A stretch of DNA of 17,798 nt from CAXRGH01 sp964230195 (GCA_964230195.1 CAXRGH010000173.1:1-17798); one strand, 5' to 3'; numbered from the stretch's first letter, positions 7,349 to 15,686 are shown. Notes: generated by a model from the letters alone, not told the origin. Translations and numbers: made by a program.

Positions 7349-8305
7349 ATGGCATTGGAGCATTTTCTCTACTTGCAAAAATACTTAGATCAGCAAGTTA
7401 TCGGACAAACAAAACTCACCAAGAATATTCTCATTGCATTGCTTGCAGACGGACATCTGCTTGTGGAGGGTCCACCGGGCCTAGACAAAACTCGCGCTGT
7501 CAACGCCCTAGCAAAAGGCTTGGAGGGCGACTTTCATCGTGTCCAGTTTACTCCAGATTTACTACCAGCGGATCTCACTGGAACGGATATATACAGACCA
7601 GAAACCGGCACCTTTGAATTCCAAAAAGGACCGCTCTTTCACAATTTAATTTTGGCTGATGAAATCAATCGTGCGCCAGCAAAAGTACAATCTGCATTAT
7701 TAGAAGCCATGGCGGAGCGCCAAATCACAGTCGGCAGCAAAACCTATCCTTTACCGCAGTTATTTTTAGTAATGGCGACTCAGAACCCAATTGAACAAGA
7801 AGGCACTTACCCTCTGCCAGAAGCACAGCTTGACCGTTTTCTAATGCACATTGAAATTGACTACCCTGATGCGGCAACGGAACAACAAATCTTAAAATTG
7901 ACGCGAGACGAAGCGATTGGTGATGCTCTACCCGCGCCACAGCAAATTAGTCAAGCGGCTATTATTAAAGCAAGGCAAGATATTCTAAAAACCTATCTCG
8001 CACCTGAGTTAGAAACCTATTTAGTCCAGCTCATCATGGCCACTCGCCAGCCGGAGCAATATAGCCAAGAATTAGCACAATGGATTGAGTTTGGTGTGAG
8101 TCCGCGTGCCACTATTTCCCTTGATCGCTGTGCTCGCGCCCATGCTTGGTTGAGCGAGCGAGACTTTGTCACACCAGACGATATTCAAAGTGTATTGCAC
8201 AATGTATTGAGACACCGTTTACTGCTCACCTACGAAGCAGAAGCTGAAGGTGTCAGTGCAAATGACGTGTTGAACGAAATTGTACGTTTAGTTCCCGTTC
8301 CATAA
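7349..8305 (+). CDS. MoxR-family AAA+ ATPase
   Basis: A cytoplasmic AAA+ ATPase thought to act as a chaperone-like remodeller together with the VWA proteins encoded beside it. At 318 aa it is the typical MoxR length. The Walker A region is at 41-48 (GPPGLDKT), Walker B LILADEINRAP has Asp104/Glu105, sensor 1 is ATQNP (Asn146), and a DRF segment and C-terminal lid follow. Residue 46 of the P-loop is Asp, where MoxR proteins usually have Ala (GLAKT); this is unusual and is discussed under findings. The start is not certain: a GGAG at 7331-7334 lies rather far (14 bases) from the ATG, and an ATG at 7329 is out of frame. It is the first gene of the operon, and its stop abuts the next start codon. 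Confidence 0.93.
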   Translation: MALEHFLYLQKYLDQQVIGQTKLTKNILIALLADGHLLVEGPPGLDKTRAVNALAKGLEGDFHRVQFTPDLLPADLTGTDIYRPETGTFEFQKGPLFHNLILADEINRAPAKVQSALLEAMAERQITVGSKTYPLPQLFLVMATQNPIEQEGTYPLPEAQLDRFLMHIEIDYPDAATEQQILKLTRDEAIGDALPAPQQISQAAIIKARQDILKTYLAPELETYLVQLIMATRQPEQYSQELAQWIEFGVSPRATISLDRCARAHAWLSERDFVTPDDIQSVLHNVLRHRLLLTYEAEAEGVSANDVLNEIVRLVPVP

Positions 8306-9247
8306 GTGTCAGAACTCACGATGATAGAGCAGTGGTTACAGACTTATCAAACCAACGGGATTGATTTGTCGCTTCAAGAATTATTGCAATACAAAAATAG
8401 ACATCAGTCCTTTGACTTGTCTCCTCGGCATAACATAAAAGCACAGTTAGCCGGAGGCTATCTTGCACGTTCCAAAGGCAGAGGTATGGAGTTTGACGAG
8501 GCTCGTCACTATCAGGCTGGTGACGACATTCGAGCCATTGATTGGCGGGTGACCGCACGTACTGGAAAAACACACACCAAGATCTATCGTGAAGAAAAAG
8601 AGCGTCCTGTATTTGTAGTCACTGATCTGTCAAGCACCATGCATTTTGGCACTCAATTTGTGTTTAAATCGATTCAGGCAGCGCATTTAACCGCTGCGAT
8701 AGCATGGGCTGCAAAAGCTCGCGGTGACCGTGTCGGCGGTATTGTTTTCACTGACGATAAACACCTCGAATTTAAGCCAGTCAACCGTCAAAAAGGCGTA
8801 TTAACCATGCTTAACGGGTTGATGAAGTTACATGGTACTAAAAGCACTGAGTCAAATGGGATGTTGGTTGAATCACTTGCGAGGCTGAGACGACTAGCGC
8901 ATCCAGGTAGCTTAATTTATGTTGTTAGTGATTTTGTCCAGTTATCCGAGATGGCAGAAAAACACATCAAGAAATTATCACAACATTGTGAAATAGTGGC
9001 CTACCATCTTTTTGATCCGTTTGAGGCGAGTTTACCCGAAACCTCGATAACACAGTCCTTGCCAATAACGGACGGAAAAAATGAACAGCACGTCACACTT
9101 GGTGACAAAAAACAACAACGTCATTATCAAGAACAACAAAGGCTTCACGTGAACACGCTTACTGAAAGACTCAAGCGCTCCCAGTGCCAAGTCATTTCAA
9201 TCAATGCTGGTGAGCCGTTATTATCGCAATTCGAGGGTAAAGTATGA
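8306..9247 (+). CDS. DUF58 domain protein
   Basis: A soluble protein of the DUF58 family, regularly encoded between MoxR and the Bat VWA proteins and thought to link the ATPase to them. It has the family signature: ARHYQAGDDIRAIDWRVTART (about 66-86), then a Lys/Glu stretch and VFVVTDLSSTMHFG. This VWA-like metal site is DxSxT (Asp107, Ser109, Thr111) instead of the more common DxSxS. The start is taken as the GTG at 8306 immediately after the moxR stop; an ATG at 8321 is the alternative, and neither has a convincing ribosome binding site, so translational coupling to moxR is likely. It overlaps the next gene by ATGA. The biochemical role is not established. Confidence 0.9.
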   Translation: MSELTMIEQWLQTYQTNGIDLSLQELLQYKNRHQSFDLSPRHNIKAQLAGGYLARSKGRGMEFDEARHYQAGDDIRAIDWRVTARTGKTHTKIYREEKERPVFVVTDLSSTMHFGTQFVFKSIQAAHLTAAIAWAAKARGDRVGGIVFTDDKHLEFKPVNRQKGVLTMLNGLMKLHGTKSTESNGMLVESLARLRRLAHPGSLIYVVSDFVQLSEMAEKHIKKLSQHCEIVAYHLFDPFEASLPETSITQSLPITDGKNEQHVTLGDKKQQRHYQEQQRLHVNTLTERLKRSQCQVISINAGEPLLSQFEGKV

Positions 9248-9777
9248 ACAACGATCCTCTCGCTAACATGCGTGACATTCACCTCGCTGAACCTATCTCT
9301 CAATTTCCTATGGCCATGGGATGGTGGATATCGCTTTTGCTATTACTAATGGTCGTGGTCATTATCGCCAAATTGACCATTAGGCTATTACAACGACGTC
9401 GTATTCAGCGCCACTTGATGAACGAAATCGAGCAGCTAGCCGCACAAGATAACTGGCCCATGCAAATCATGATACTGATGAAACGCGTTGCCATGACCCA
9501 TTTACCCGCCTGTGATATTCAAGCTCTCTCTGGTGATGAGTGGATAAACTGGATGACTAAACTCATACCAGAAAAAGAGGCTAGCGCATTTAGTAGCGAT
9601 ATGAAAACCTTAGCAAAGAATCAGTATCAGCGGACTCACGAAGAGCTTGTGCTCACTCAATATCAAAGGTTGGCGAAACAATGGATAGTGTCAGCATTGA
9701 ACCACAGCCGGAAAAAGCAATATGCATCGTTGTTAACAAGTGACCAAGGCAACAGTGGGGAGGCTTCGGATGTTTGA
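9244..9777 (+). CDS. DUF4381 membrane protein
   Basis: A 177-aa protein with a short N-terminal segment containing MRDIHLAEPISQFPMAMGWW, characteristic of DUF4381. One membrane helix (about 27-49) follows, then a basic patch RRRIQ and a helical cytoplasmic domain. These proteins occur almost only inside MoxR-Bat operons and are presumed to belong to that complex at the inner membrane; a direct function is unknown. It starts with ATG inside the DUF58 stop (four-base overlap) and overlaps the next gene by eight bases, so the genes are translated together. Confidence 0.87.
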   Translation: MNNDPLANMRDIHLAEPISQFPMAMGWWISLLLLLMVVVIIAKLTIRLLQRRRIQRHLMNEIEQLAAQDNWPMQIMILMKRVAMTHLPACDIQALSGDEWINWMTKLIPEKEASAFSSDMKTLAKNQYQRTHEELVLTQYQRLAKQWIVSALNHSRKKQYASLLTSDQGNSGEASDV

Positions 9778-10780
9778 GATTGTCTGGCCATGGGCTTGGC
9801 TGTTACTGCCCTTACCCATCATTGTTCGTAAACTTTCGACACCTGCGCAACAAAAAGAGCATGCGTTGAAAGTCCCATTTTTACCAACCCAATCAAACAA
9901 TGTCTCTCAACAGAAGCGAGCAAGAAAATTCCAACGTTTTAGCATGATACTTATTTGGCTATTGCTGTTAACTGGCTTATCTCGCCCTCAATGGTTGGGT
10001 GACCCCATTAGCATTCCAAATGAAGGTCGAGATCTCATGGTTGCGGTGGATCTGTCTGGCAGTATGCGGATTGAAGACATGGAAATTAATCGTCGTAACG
10101 TTGATCGACTGGTGATGATCAAATACGTGATGAAAGATTTTATCAAGCGACGCGTTGGCGATCGTATTGGTTTAATTTTATTTGCAGACACGGCTTATCA
10201 ACAAACACCCCTGACCTACGACAGAGAAACCGTCAACGCCTTGTTACTGGACAGCGAAATTGGTTTGGTGGGTGACAAAACTGCAATTGGTGATGCCATT
10301 GGTCTTGCAGTCAAACGATTTGAAGAAAAAGAAGAGAGTAACCGAGTACTCATATTATTAACCGACGGTCAAAACACAGCGGGCAATTTATCACCCGATG
10401 AAGGATTAACGTTAGCCAAACAAAAAGGCGTGACCGTTTATACCATCGGGGTTGGTGCTGACGTTATGATGCAACAAACGTTTTTTGGTCAACGTCAAAT
10501 TAATCCATCAAAAGAATTAGATGAAGCCATGCTATCTCGAATTGCGGAAGAAACTGGCGGTTTATATTTTCGTGCGAAAAATACCGAAGGGTTAGCACAA
10601 ATCTATCAAGCATTGGATAAACTGGAACCCGTCGCACGGGAAACTCAAGAAATGCGGCCGCTGCGCTCTCTGTTTCATTACCCATTAACCCTAGCGTTTG
10701 GAATTGCTGTGCTGCTGCTCACGCCCGCTCTATGGTCTGGATTTATTAGTGTGATGAGGTATCGTCTTGGAAAATCTTGA
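9770..10780 (+). CDS. VWA domain membrane protein, BatA-like
   Basis: An inner-membrane von Willebrand factor A protein of the Bat (aerotolerance-associated) group. The ATG at 9770 is preferred to an upstream in-frame start at 9740 because GGGGAGG (9756-9762) gives ideal spacing and the protein then begins FEIVWPWAWLLLPLP, typical of the family. It has 336 aa, with membrane helices at about 3-19, 56-72 and 305-322. The VWA domain between the second and third carries an intact metal site: DLSGSM (Asp94, Ser96, Ser98), Thr171 and LLTDGQ (Asp199). The VWA domain should face the periplasm. It overlaps DUF4381 by eight bases and the next gene by fourteen. Confidence 0.92.
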   Translation: MFEIVWPWAWLLLPLPIIVRKLSTPAQQKEHALKVPFLPTQSNNVSQQKRARKFQRFSMILIWLLLLTGLSRPQWLGDPISIPNEGRDLMVAVDLSGSMRIEDMEINRRNVDRLVMIKYVMKDFIKRRVGDRIGLILFADTAYQQTPLTYDRETVNALLLDSEIGLVGDKTAIGDAIGLAVKRFEEKEESNRVLILLTDGQNTAGNLSPDEGLTLAKQKGVTVYTIGVGADVMMQQTFFGQRQINPSKELDEAMLSRIAEETGGLYFRAKNTEGLAQIYQALDKLEPVARETQEMRPLRSLFHYPLTLAFGIAVLLLTPALWSGFISVMRYRLGKS

Positions 10781-12572
10781 TCAATTTCACTTTTTGAGAC
10801 CGCTATGGCTCTATGCCTTACCTGCAGTCTTGTTAGCAGTAGTGTCTTTTTACTATATCAAGTCAAAACATTCGGGATGGCAAGCCTTTCTTGCAAACCA
10901 CTTAGCATCCCATTTAGTGAGTCAATCTCAACACAAGATCCAACGTCATTATTACTGGATAGGTGCTGTCATTAGCATACTCACTGTCATCGCGTTGGCC
11001 GGTCCCTCATGGGAAAAACTTCCCCAACCTGTTTATCAGTTGCATAAAGGAAGGGTTGTTGTGCTCGACCTCTCAATTTCGATGCGAGCAACCGATATTT
11101 CGCCTGACAGATTAACTCGTGCACGGTTTAAAATAATTGATTTATTGAATAGTTTTGCTGAAGGGGAGACAGGATTAGTCGTCTATGCTGGTGATGCATT
11201 TACTATCAGTCCACTATCTACAGATACCAATAACCTGTTAAGCATGATCCCTAGCCTGAGCCCCGAAATAATGCCCGTTTCAGGTGACGAGCCCAGTACA
11301 GGTTTAACTCAAGCCAGTGAATTGTTGAGTAACGCAGGTTATCAGCAAGGCGATATCTTTTGGATAACGGACGGTATTGAGGCAAAAGATGTTCTGCCGC
11401 TGCAGAAACAAATTGAAACTATCCCTTTTCGAGTGTCAATATTAGGTGTTGGAACAGCAAAAGGAGCCCCCATCACACTAGCAAACGGTGAATTATACAA
11501 AGATAGTGTAGGCAATATTGAAGTGCCTCGAATGCAGTCTCGACACTTACTCTCATTAACTAACAAATCAGGTGGCAATTTTAGCGCTATCACGATAGAC
11601 GATAGTGATATTAGTCGCCTACTCAATACCTTTGCAGTTGATACCGATATTGAAGACACCGACAACGCCGATGACAACCAAGGTGACCAATGGCTTGATG
11701 CTGGATTCTATTTGCTCATAGTATTAGTGCCATTACTCTCATTACTGTTTAGAAAGGGGCTTATCTTTTCCCTAGCCCTTTTATTTGTAGTTCAATTCGC
11801 TCCTTCGCCGGCCTACGCGTTCGATTGGAACGACCTGTGGCAAACGAAAAATCAGCAAGCCGCTAACGCGTTTGACAGCGGCGAGTTTAAAGCCGCAAGT
11901 GAAACCTTTGAGGATCCCCGTTGGAAAGCGATTGCTCACTATAAAAACGGTGAATACGAGACCGCTGCTGAGCTTTTTTCTCAATTCACAGATGCTGACG
12001 GGCAATATAACCTTGGCAATGCAGAGCTTAAACAGGGTAACTTAGAACAGGCGATTGAGGCATACAATAAAACGCTATCACAGCAATCCGATCATCAAGA
12101 TGCCATTGCCAACAAAGCCCTTGCCGAAGAACTTTTAAAACAGCAACAAGAACAAAACAACCAAGAACAGCAAGACAACAAACAATCGGACGACAATCAG
12201 AGTGAACAAGAAAAGTCCGATAATGACCAAAATGACGCCCAACAAGACCAACAACAAAATGGGGATTCGGCTGAACAAAGTGAAGAACAGCAGCAAGAAC
12301 AATCTCAGCAAGGCGAACAACAAGATCAAGAACAAGGTGACACTTCCGAAGATCAGCAAACAGCAGACCAAGAGGAGCAAGAGAAAGCCAGTAATCGCGC
12401 TGAAGAAGAGACCCTTGACGCGATAGAACAACCAATGACAGAGGCTGAAAAAGAACAACAGCGACAAATGCAATTGTTACTCAACAAGGTCACTGATGAC
12501 CCCGCTTACTTATTGAAAAAACGTATGGCACTAGAATATCAGAAACGCCGATATGACACTCGCTCACGATAA
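10767..12572 (+). CDS. VWA and TPR membrane protein, BatB/BatC-like fusion
   Basis: A 601-aa inner-membrane protein combining a VWA domain with TPR repeats. The start is TTG at 10767; it has GAGGT (10756-10760) upstream, and no ATG follows until well inside the domain. Two membrane helices (about 13-30 and 63-78) precede the VWA domain, which has DLSISM (Asp101, Ser103, Ser105) and WITDG (Asp202). A hydrophobic pair near 312-350 ends in a signal-like SPAYA. Two or three TPR units follow (about 352-456; NLGNAELKQGNLEQAIEAYNKTL is clear). Next comes a Gln/Glu/Asp/Asn-rich low-complexity stretch (about 459-540) and a conserved basic tail near DPAYLLKKRMALEYQKRR. In organisms with separate batB and batC the two halves are distinct genes. 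Fourteen bases separate it from batD. Confidence 0.92.
   Translation: MENLDQFHFLRPLWLYALPAVLLAVVSFYYIKSKHSGWQAFLANHLASHLVSQSQHKIQRHYYWIGAVISILTVIALAGPSWEKLPQPVYQLHKGRVVVLDLSISMRATDISPDRLTRARFKIIDLLNSFAEGETGLVVYAGDAFTISPLSTDTNNLLSMIPSLSPEIMPVSGDEPSTGLTQASELLSNAGYQQGDIFWITDGIEAKDVLPLQKQIETIPFRVSILGVGTAKGAPITLANGELYKDSVGNIEVPRMQSRHLLSLTNKSGGNFSAITIDDSDISRLLNTFAVDTDIEDTDNADDNQGDQWLDAGFYLLIVLVPLLSLLFRKGLIFSLALLFVVQFAPSPAYAFDWNDLWQTKNQQAANAFDSGEFKAASETFEDPRWKAIAHYKNGEYETAAELFSQFTDADGQYNLGNAELKQGNLEQAIEAYNKTLSQQSDHQDAIANKALAEELLKQQQEQNNQEQQDNKQSDDNQSEQEKSDNDQNDAQQDQQQNGDSAEQSEEQQQEQSQQGEQQDQEQGDTSEDQQTADQEEQEKASNRAEEETLDAIEQPMTEAEKEQQRQMQLLLNKVTDDPAYLLKKRMALEYQKRRYDTRSR
12142..12390 (+). repeat. Gln/Glu/Asp-rich low-complexity tract inside the VWA-TPR gene
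   Basis: Repeated CAA, CAG, GAA and GAC codons encode about 80 residues of almost only Gln, Glu, Asp, Asn, Ser and Lys. No exact repeat unit is kept, so it looks like slowly diverged simple sequence encoding a flexible acidic linker. It also creates long but meaningless open frames on the opposite strand. Confidence 0.8.
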
Positions 12573-12586
12573 ATTAGGTACAACTC

Positions 12587-14365
12587 ATGGATATCCGTAA
12601 ACAATATTTCCTTTTCATCGCTCTTTTTATCGGCGCTATTCAGATTTCCCTGCCCGCTCACAGCGCAGTTAGCCAACTAAAAGTGAATGTCGAGCACAAG
12701 CAATTTCTGATTAACGAGTGGGTTACACTCGAAATTATTGCCAATGATAAAGCAGCCGCTAGTGCCTTAGATCTCTCGCCATTGAAGCAAGATTTTATGT
12801 ACCGTTCACCGAGCGTCTCCAGTCAACGTAGTATTATGAATGGTCAATCCACTCGAACCACAACATGGACCACCATGATACGAGCAAAACGTGCTGGTCG
12901 ACTTACTATCCCTCAATTCAAGGTGGATAATGTTTCAAGCGATTTGGTGAATGTTTTAGTTATGCCGCTTACCAGCAGCCAAAAAAGTAATCAACGTTCG
13001 TTTATCGAAATTACAACCGACGCTTCTAAAGTCTATGTGCAACAACAAATAACATACACTGTAAAACTCTACACCAAAGAGCAGATTGAAAGAGGTACTC
13101 TAACACCACCAACAATGGAAAATGCAGATATCCAAGAGGTTGGAGAATATAAACGCAGTAGTGAAATACGTGACGGTCAGAGATTCACTGTGCATACATG
13201 GTCGTTTGCAATCATTGCTCAAAATAACGGTGACTACACCTTAACAAGCCCTATTTTTGATGGTGAGATGGTGGACAATTCACGGCAGTCATTCGGTATG
13301 TTTCGCTCAACCAAACCGATCACTGTTGAAGGTGAGGAAACTCGTATAAAAGTATTGCCCGTTCCCGCCAATATTGATTATCCATGGATGCCTGCCGAGT
13401 TTGTACAACTTCAAGAAACTTGGAGTGATGCGAACAAATCTCAAGTCTTTATGGTTGGGGAGCCAATCACTCGAACGCTGACGTTAACAACACTCGGTCT
13501 GAGAGAAGAGCAATTAACCGAAATTAAAACTCAGTATCCTCCAGGAATGAAAGTTTATGCTGATCAACCAGAGGTACAATCTCAATTGAGAGATGGCCGT
13601 TTAATCGCTCGTCGTATTCAATCTGAAGCGGTTATCCCCAATAAGGCCGGTACCTTTGTTCTCCCGGAAGTCCAAGTCCCGTGGTTCAACATTGTCACAG
13701 AAAAAACAGAATTCGCTACCATTCAAGCTCGAACCATCACCGTAAAACCTTCAGCAACGGAACCTGCTACTCAGAGCGCTCTGCCGGCCACCGCACCATC
13801 AGTCTCCAATAACGAAGATACTGTAGCCTGTGTCGTCCCTTCTGAAGCAAACGTTGATGACGGCGAACTCGCAGTTTCCAACTCCGACTCAGGTAACCAA
13901 TCGGCCAACAGGCAAGAGTCTATTGAGTTGTTGATTCTTGTTGGTGCCTTGATTGGTTTATGGCTGATAACCTTGATTTCATGGCGCTTGCACGTCAAGC
14001 GGCTCTCGGTGTCAGTCAAGAATATTGGTTCTCATCAGAGCGAAACATCAGTTGACCTGGTTTCGCATCAGCAGTTAATGGTAGCGGTGTCCAATCAAGT
14101 ACCATCTACAATACTGAGCCATCTCAAGAATTACTTGAATAACATTCAAGGTACGAAAAGACAGAGCTTAGAAGAGTGCTTATCGACTGAAAACGACGCG
14201 GAACTGACAGAGGCAGTAAGACAGCTTCAAGCTACAACTTACGGAAAGAACAAGGCTACACTTAATTGGAATAACATTAAACATGTGCTTTCAAAGCTAA
14301 GAAAGCCAACGTCATCGTCAAGAAGCGCTACTAGCCTTAATCCTCTTTATCCCGAGAAAAGCTGA
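12587..14365 (+). CDS. batD: BatD family protein
   Basis: The last gene of the moxR-bat operon. Its 592 aa include an N-terminal signal peptide (basic MDIRKQ, hydrophobic to about residue 22, cut near AHSA at 24-27). A large periplasmic region rich in beta strands (about 28-440) follows, then one membrane helix (about 446-465) and a cytoplasmic tail of about 125 residues. The opening VEHKQFLINEWVTLEI and the segment YVQQQITYTVKLYTKEQIERGTL are typical of BatD (oxygen tolerance) proteins. It is thought to be a structural partner of the VWA proteins in the membrane; no catalytic motif is visible. The ATG at 12587 has only a weak AGG upstream, fitting coupled translation. A long stem-loop follows the gene. 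Confidence 0.92.
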   Translation: MDIRKQYFLFIALFIGAIQISLPAHSAVSQLKVNVEHKQFLINEWVTLEIIANDKAAASALDLSPLKQDFMYRSPSVSSQRSIMNGQSTRTTTWTTMIRAKRAGRLTIPQFKVDNVSSDLVNVLVMPLTSSQKSNQRSFIEITTDASKVYVQQQITYTVKLYTKEQIERGTLTPPTMENADIQEVGEYKRSSEIRDGQRFTVHTWSFAIIAQNNGDYTLTSPIFDGEMVDNSRQSFGMFRSTKPITVEGEETRIKVLPVPANIDYPWMPAEFVQLQETWSDANKSQVFMVGEPITRTLTLTTLGLREEQLTEIKTQYPPGMKVYADQPEVQSQLRDGRLIARRIQSEAVIPNKAGTFVLPEVQVPWFNIVTEKTEFATIQARTITVKPSATEPATQSALPATAPSVSNNEDTVACVVPSEANVDDGELAVSNSDSGNQSANRQESIELLILVGALIGLWLITLISWRLHVKRLSVSVKNIGSHQSETSVDLVSHQQLMVAVSNQVPSTILSHLKNYLNNIQGTKRQSLEECLSTENDAELTEAVRQLQATTYGKNKATLNWNNIKHVLSKLRKPTSSSRSATSLNPLYPEKS

Positions 14366-14369
14366 GTTT

Positions 14370-14420
14370 TATGAGGTTTGGCTGACTATTTTTAGTATCA
14401 ATTTTTTGCCAAACCTCATA
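14370..14420. repeat. Long stem-loop after batD (13-base perfect arms)
   Basis: TATGAGGTTTGGC (14370-14382) is the exact reverse complement of GCCAAACCTCATA (14408-14420). The 25-base T-rich loop between them contains a smaller ACTA/TAGT hairpin. It starts five bases after the batD stop. Neither strand has a T run directly after the stem, so it is not a textbook intrinsic terminator; it may end or protect the bat operon mRNA, or act with another factor. Confidence 0.8.
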
Positions 14421-14437
14421 CACTTAACACTGAATTA

Positions 14438-14443
14438 TATAAT
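14438..14443 (+). promoter_or_regulatory. Candidate -10 hexamer for the sigma-DUF3379 pair
   Basis: A perfect TATAAT lies 49 bases before the chosen sigma-factor start, between the stem-loop and the gene. No good -35 is found at 16-18 bases upstream, where the stem-loop arm lies, and the surrounding sequence is AT-rich. The evidence is therefore weak. Confidence 0.25.
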
Positions 14444-14491
14444 TATGATTTGACTCTGAAATAATCTCAGGTGTTCATCGGTCTTACTCTT

Positions 14492-14992
14492 ATGTCTACA
14501 AATAGAATGCGATACGAAACACTGGTCAAGCGATATCACGCAGACTTGTACAAATACGCTTGCTGGTTAATTGGTGATACTTCCATCGCTCAAGATGTGC
14601 TTCAAGAAGCCTTCTTACGAGCATGGAAATCAATTGACTCACTGCAAGACGATAAATCTGCTAAGGCATGGTTTATCACCATTATTCGTCGAGAAAATGC
14701 ACGTCGTTTTGAGCGCAAGCAATTTGATTTGGTAGACATTGATTTTATCCACATTGAGGATGAGAAGACTATGTCAGACCAACAGTTGATTACCACCGAG
14801 ATTAGAGAGCATATGATGATGTTGAGTGAGGAATACCGAGAGCCACTGTTACTTCAGATTGTTCTCGGCTATAGCACTGTCGAAATCAGTCAAACCCTAT
14901 CACTGAATCAAAAAACCGTGTTAACACGCCTGTACCGCGCCCGTAATCAACTGTGCCACGTTGTCAATCAAACAGAAAAACAAAGGAGCTAA
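14492..14992 (+). CDS. ECF-type RNA polymerase sigma factor
   Basis: An alternative sigma factor of 166 aa with only regions 2 and 4, as in extracytoplasmic-function sigmas. Region 2 spans about 8-73 (YETLVKRYHADLYKYACWLIG, then QDVLQEAFLRAWKS and AWFITIIRRENARR). Region 4 spans about 108-155 (LSEEYREPLLLQIVLGYSTVEISQTLSL, then a recognition helix ending TRLYRARNQL). The ATG at 14492 is preferred to a GTG at 14471, although neither has a strong ribosome binding site; an ATG at 14507 also remains possible. The DUF3379 gene starts four bases after the stop, as in the sigma/DUF3379 pairs I know from Vibrio and Shewanella relatives. It should direct transcription of envelope or stress genes when released at the membrane; targets are unknown. 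Confidence 0.92.
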   Translation: MSTNRMRYETLVKRYHADLYKYACWLIGDTSIAQDVLQEAFLRAWKSIDSLQDDKSAKAWFITIIRRENARRFERKQFDLVDIDFIHIEDEKTMSDQQLITTEIREHMMMLSEEYREPLLLQIVLGYSTVEISQTLSLNQKTVLTRLYRARNQLCHVVNQTEKQRS

Positions 14993-14996
14993 CATC

Positions 14997-15686
14997 ATGG
15001 ATGAGATCACTCTACGCAAGCTGATGTCAGGTGTTAGTGCCGACGAATTAAAACGTGAAAATCAACCAAAGAGCCCTGAATTAGAAGCTGCAAGACAAGA
15101 AGTTGAAAATCTTGATAACACGATTAAAAAGGCGTTGGATGTGTCACTTCCTTCGGATTTTGAGGCCAGATTACTTGCGATACCGGACGATGAGACCATC
15201 GTTAAACCTTCCGTTCCAAAGAATCAAAAGCCGATTATTTATTCCCTCGCAGCCTCCGTTGTGCTAGCAGTTTTAGTACTGCTATTACAGCCTCGTCATG
15301 ACCAAAACTTCGCTGTTTCAGCATTTGACCATGCGAGCCATGTGCATTCACTGTCGTCACCGATCAGCTACAACACGGTGAACCAGCAATTAGAAGCCTT
15401 TGGTGCAAAGCTAGAGGGTAATATTGGACAGGTTGTTTTTGTCAAACCATGTAGATTGAAAAATCAATCCATTATGCATTTAATCGTACAAGTCAATGAT
15501 GCTCCGGTTTCTGTTTATTTACTGCCAGAACAATCAAATGAATTATTATCATCCAGTCAGGATGGAAAATTAATCGGTGTACCGATGCAGAACCAGTCAA
15601 GACAAGTTTATCTAGTCGGCGAAGATCAGGCTAACCTGCAACAAGCGAAACAAAAACTCAAAGATAAGTTATCGTTTCAAATTTAG
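14997..15686 (+). CDS. DUF3379 membrane protein, probable anti-sigma factor
   Basis: A 229-aa single-pass membrane protein. The ATG at 14997 is chosen because AAGGAG (14983-14988) precedes it; an earlier in-frame start at 14961 overlaps the sigma gene. A helical, charged cytoplasmic N-terminal part (about 1-75) is followed by a membrane helix (about 80-97) and a periplasmic domain. The periplasmic part contains KPCRLKNQSIMHLIVQV (Cys152) and VYLLPEQ, the conserved core of DUF3379. The topology (cytoplasmic sigma-binding part, helix, periplasmic sensor) and the position right behind an ECF sigma gene support an anti-sigma role, but the N-terminal part shows no zinc-type HxxxCxxC motif. The pair is presumably cotranscribed. 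Confidence 0.85.
   Translation: MDEITLRKLMSGVSADELKRENQPKSPELEAARQEVENLDNTIKKALDVSLPSDFEARLLAIPDDETIVKPSVPKNQKPIIYSLAASVVLAVLVLLLQPRHDQNFAVSAFDHASHVHSLSSPISYNTVNQQLEAFGAKLEGNIGQVVFVKPCRLKNQSIMHLIVQVNDAPVSVYLLPEQSNELLSSSQDGKLIGVPMQNQSRQVYLVGEDQANLQQAKQKLKDKLSFQI

Noticed and set aside
12028..12473. Two antisense open frames (135 and 112 aa) and a shifted plus-strand frame across the Gln-rich tract
   Set aside because: They are shadows of the CAA/CAG/GAA-rich low-complexity coding sequence; the antisense products are meaningless Leu/Phe/Val-rich strings and have no start signals.
14450..14471. TTGACT at 14450 as a -35 element for the sigma gene
   Set aside because: No -10-like hexamer lies 16-18 bases downstream; the only good -10 (TATAAT) is upstream of it.
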